Assembly (NCBI GenBank): GCA_021159825.1 | Contig: JAGHDR010000231.1 | Span: forward strand, 1-8,236 | Length of the DNA stretch: 8,236 nucleotides | Origin: Deltaproteobacteria bacterium | GTDB taxonomy: Bacteria > Desulfobacterota > DSM-4660 > Desulfatiglandales > Desulfatiglandaceae | Reading direction: 5' to 3' | In this document: positions 8,032-8,236 of the stretch, piece by piece | How the letters are laid out: each line of letters starts with the position of its first letter | How positions within the stretch are numbered: the stretch's first letter is position 1 | Notes under the pieces: generated by a model | The model's database searches: none | Told to the model about the DNA's origin: nothing | The model's input: the letters and a program-made list of their open reading frames with translations, nothing else | Position numbers and translations under genes: made by a program

Positions 8032-8206
8032 ATACCCAACACTATACCCAACATTCTCGTTGAATATCATGGTAAATCACGGTAGAATTGAGTAACAAAG
8101 ATTTCATCCTTTGCTCCCTCATCAGCGAGGACATCTCCAACCCATTCCCAACAGATTATCACGTATACCCAACATACTGGCTTCCATACCCAACATCTTC
8201 CCAACA
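8032..8206 (+). repeat. Helically spaced direct repeats of ATACCCAACA
   Basis: Exact ATACCCAACA occurs at 8032, 8044, 8165 and 8186. One-mismatch ATTCCCAACA is at 8144, a two-mismatch CTTCCCAACA is at 8197, and a weaker ATCTCCAACC is at 8133. All are in the same orientation. Start-to-start distances are 12, 89, 11, 21, 21 and 11, so most neighbours sit one or two helical turns apart. This is the pattern of iterated protein-binding sites, such as integrase arm-type sites or iterons. Confidence 0.7.
8066..8085 (+). repeat. Two tandem 10-bp units ATCAYGGTAR
   Basis: ATCATGGTAA (8066-8075) is followed directly by ATCACGGTAG (8076-8085), with 8 of 10 bases the same. It lies between the two clusters of ATACCCAACA sites. 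It could be a second protein-binding site, for example of an excisionase or regulator, but two copies could arise by chance. Confidence 0.35.
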
Positions 8207-8236
8207 AAAAAAACCAAAAAGAAAAAAATATTTCTC

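Larger units (their letters stand above)
8017..8236. other. AT-rich gene-free right edge, possible end of a mobile element
   Basis: No open reading frame of note is present on either strand. GC drops to about 35% (21 of 60 in 8041-8100). The segment holds repeated ATACCCAACA sites (8032-8206), a second short repeat (8066-8085), and a very A-rich tract from about 8206 to 8230 that may be intrinsically bent. Its position immediately 3' of a tRNA gene suggests the attachment-site arm of an integrated element. The integrase that would prove this is not in the window. Confidence 0.4.

Noticed and set aside
8053..8060. ATTCTCGT shared with the T-arm of tRNA-Asp (7953-7960), as a possible duplicated att core
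   Set aside because: Only eight bases match (nine of ten with a gap base), which can occur by chance in a few hundred bases. A real duplicated core would normally be longer and reach the tRNA 3' end.
8112..8196. Minus-strand mini-ORF of 24 codons with recurring Met-Leu-Gly
   Set aside because: The periodicity comes from the 21-bp spacing of the DNA repeats. The frame is very short, lacks a properly spaced ribosome binding site and resembles no known peptide.
1..8236. CRISPR arrays, toxin-antitoxin pairs, transposases or defence genes
   Set aside because: No repeat-spacer pattern, transposase motif or small paired genes were seen. All large frames are accounted for by conserved genes.

Overview
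The window looks like chromosomal core from a deltaproteobacterium, probably a sulfate-reducing Desulfobacterota / Desulfobacterales-type organism. This is inferred from gene order, protein style, the heptamer repeat upstream of radC and moderate GC. No search was run, so the taxonomy is an inference.

Layout, all genes on the + strand. (1) 1-903: the 3' part of a LonB-like ATP-dependent protease, cut by the window edge, carrying the intact Ser/Lys proteolytic domain. (2) 931-1662: radC, whose GTG start lies in the last copy of a 7-bp tandem repeat. (3) 1725-1810: tRNA-Leu(UAG) behind a TTGACA-type promoter. (4) 1811-2023: about 210 bp without a gene, the probable leader of the next operon. 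(5) 2024-7690: the proteostasis operon tig-clpP-clpX-lon, with gaps of 7, 11 and 3 nt. It closes with an intrinsic terminator whose hairpin contains the lon stop codon. (6) 7705-7971: a promoter directly after that terminator, then tRNA-Val(UAC) and tRNA-Asp(GUC). (7) 7983-8016: a strong rho-independent terminator. (8) 8017-8236: AT-rich, apparently gene-free DNA with at least six copies of ATACCCAACA or near-copies in one orientation, most of them spaced by about one or two helical turns.

The genes form a protein quality-control block. Trigger factor folds nascent chains at the ribosome. ClpX unfolds substrates and feeds them to ClpP. LonA degrades misfolded and regulatory proteins. A second, LonB-type protease lies upstream, so two different Lon families bracket the locus. 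All catalytic residues I could check are present in ClpP, ClpX, Lon, the LonB-like protein and RadC, and nothing looks broken.

Most of the window is ordinary core genome. The part most worth a second look is the right edge: direct repeats, A-rich DNA and falling GC immediately 3' of a tRNA gene, as expected at the attachment-site end of a tRNA-integrated mobile element whose integrase would lie beyond the window. I did not find a clear new gene system inside the window.
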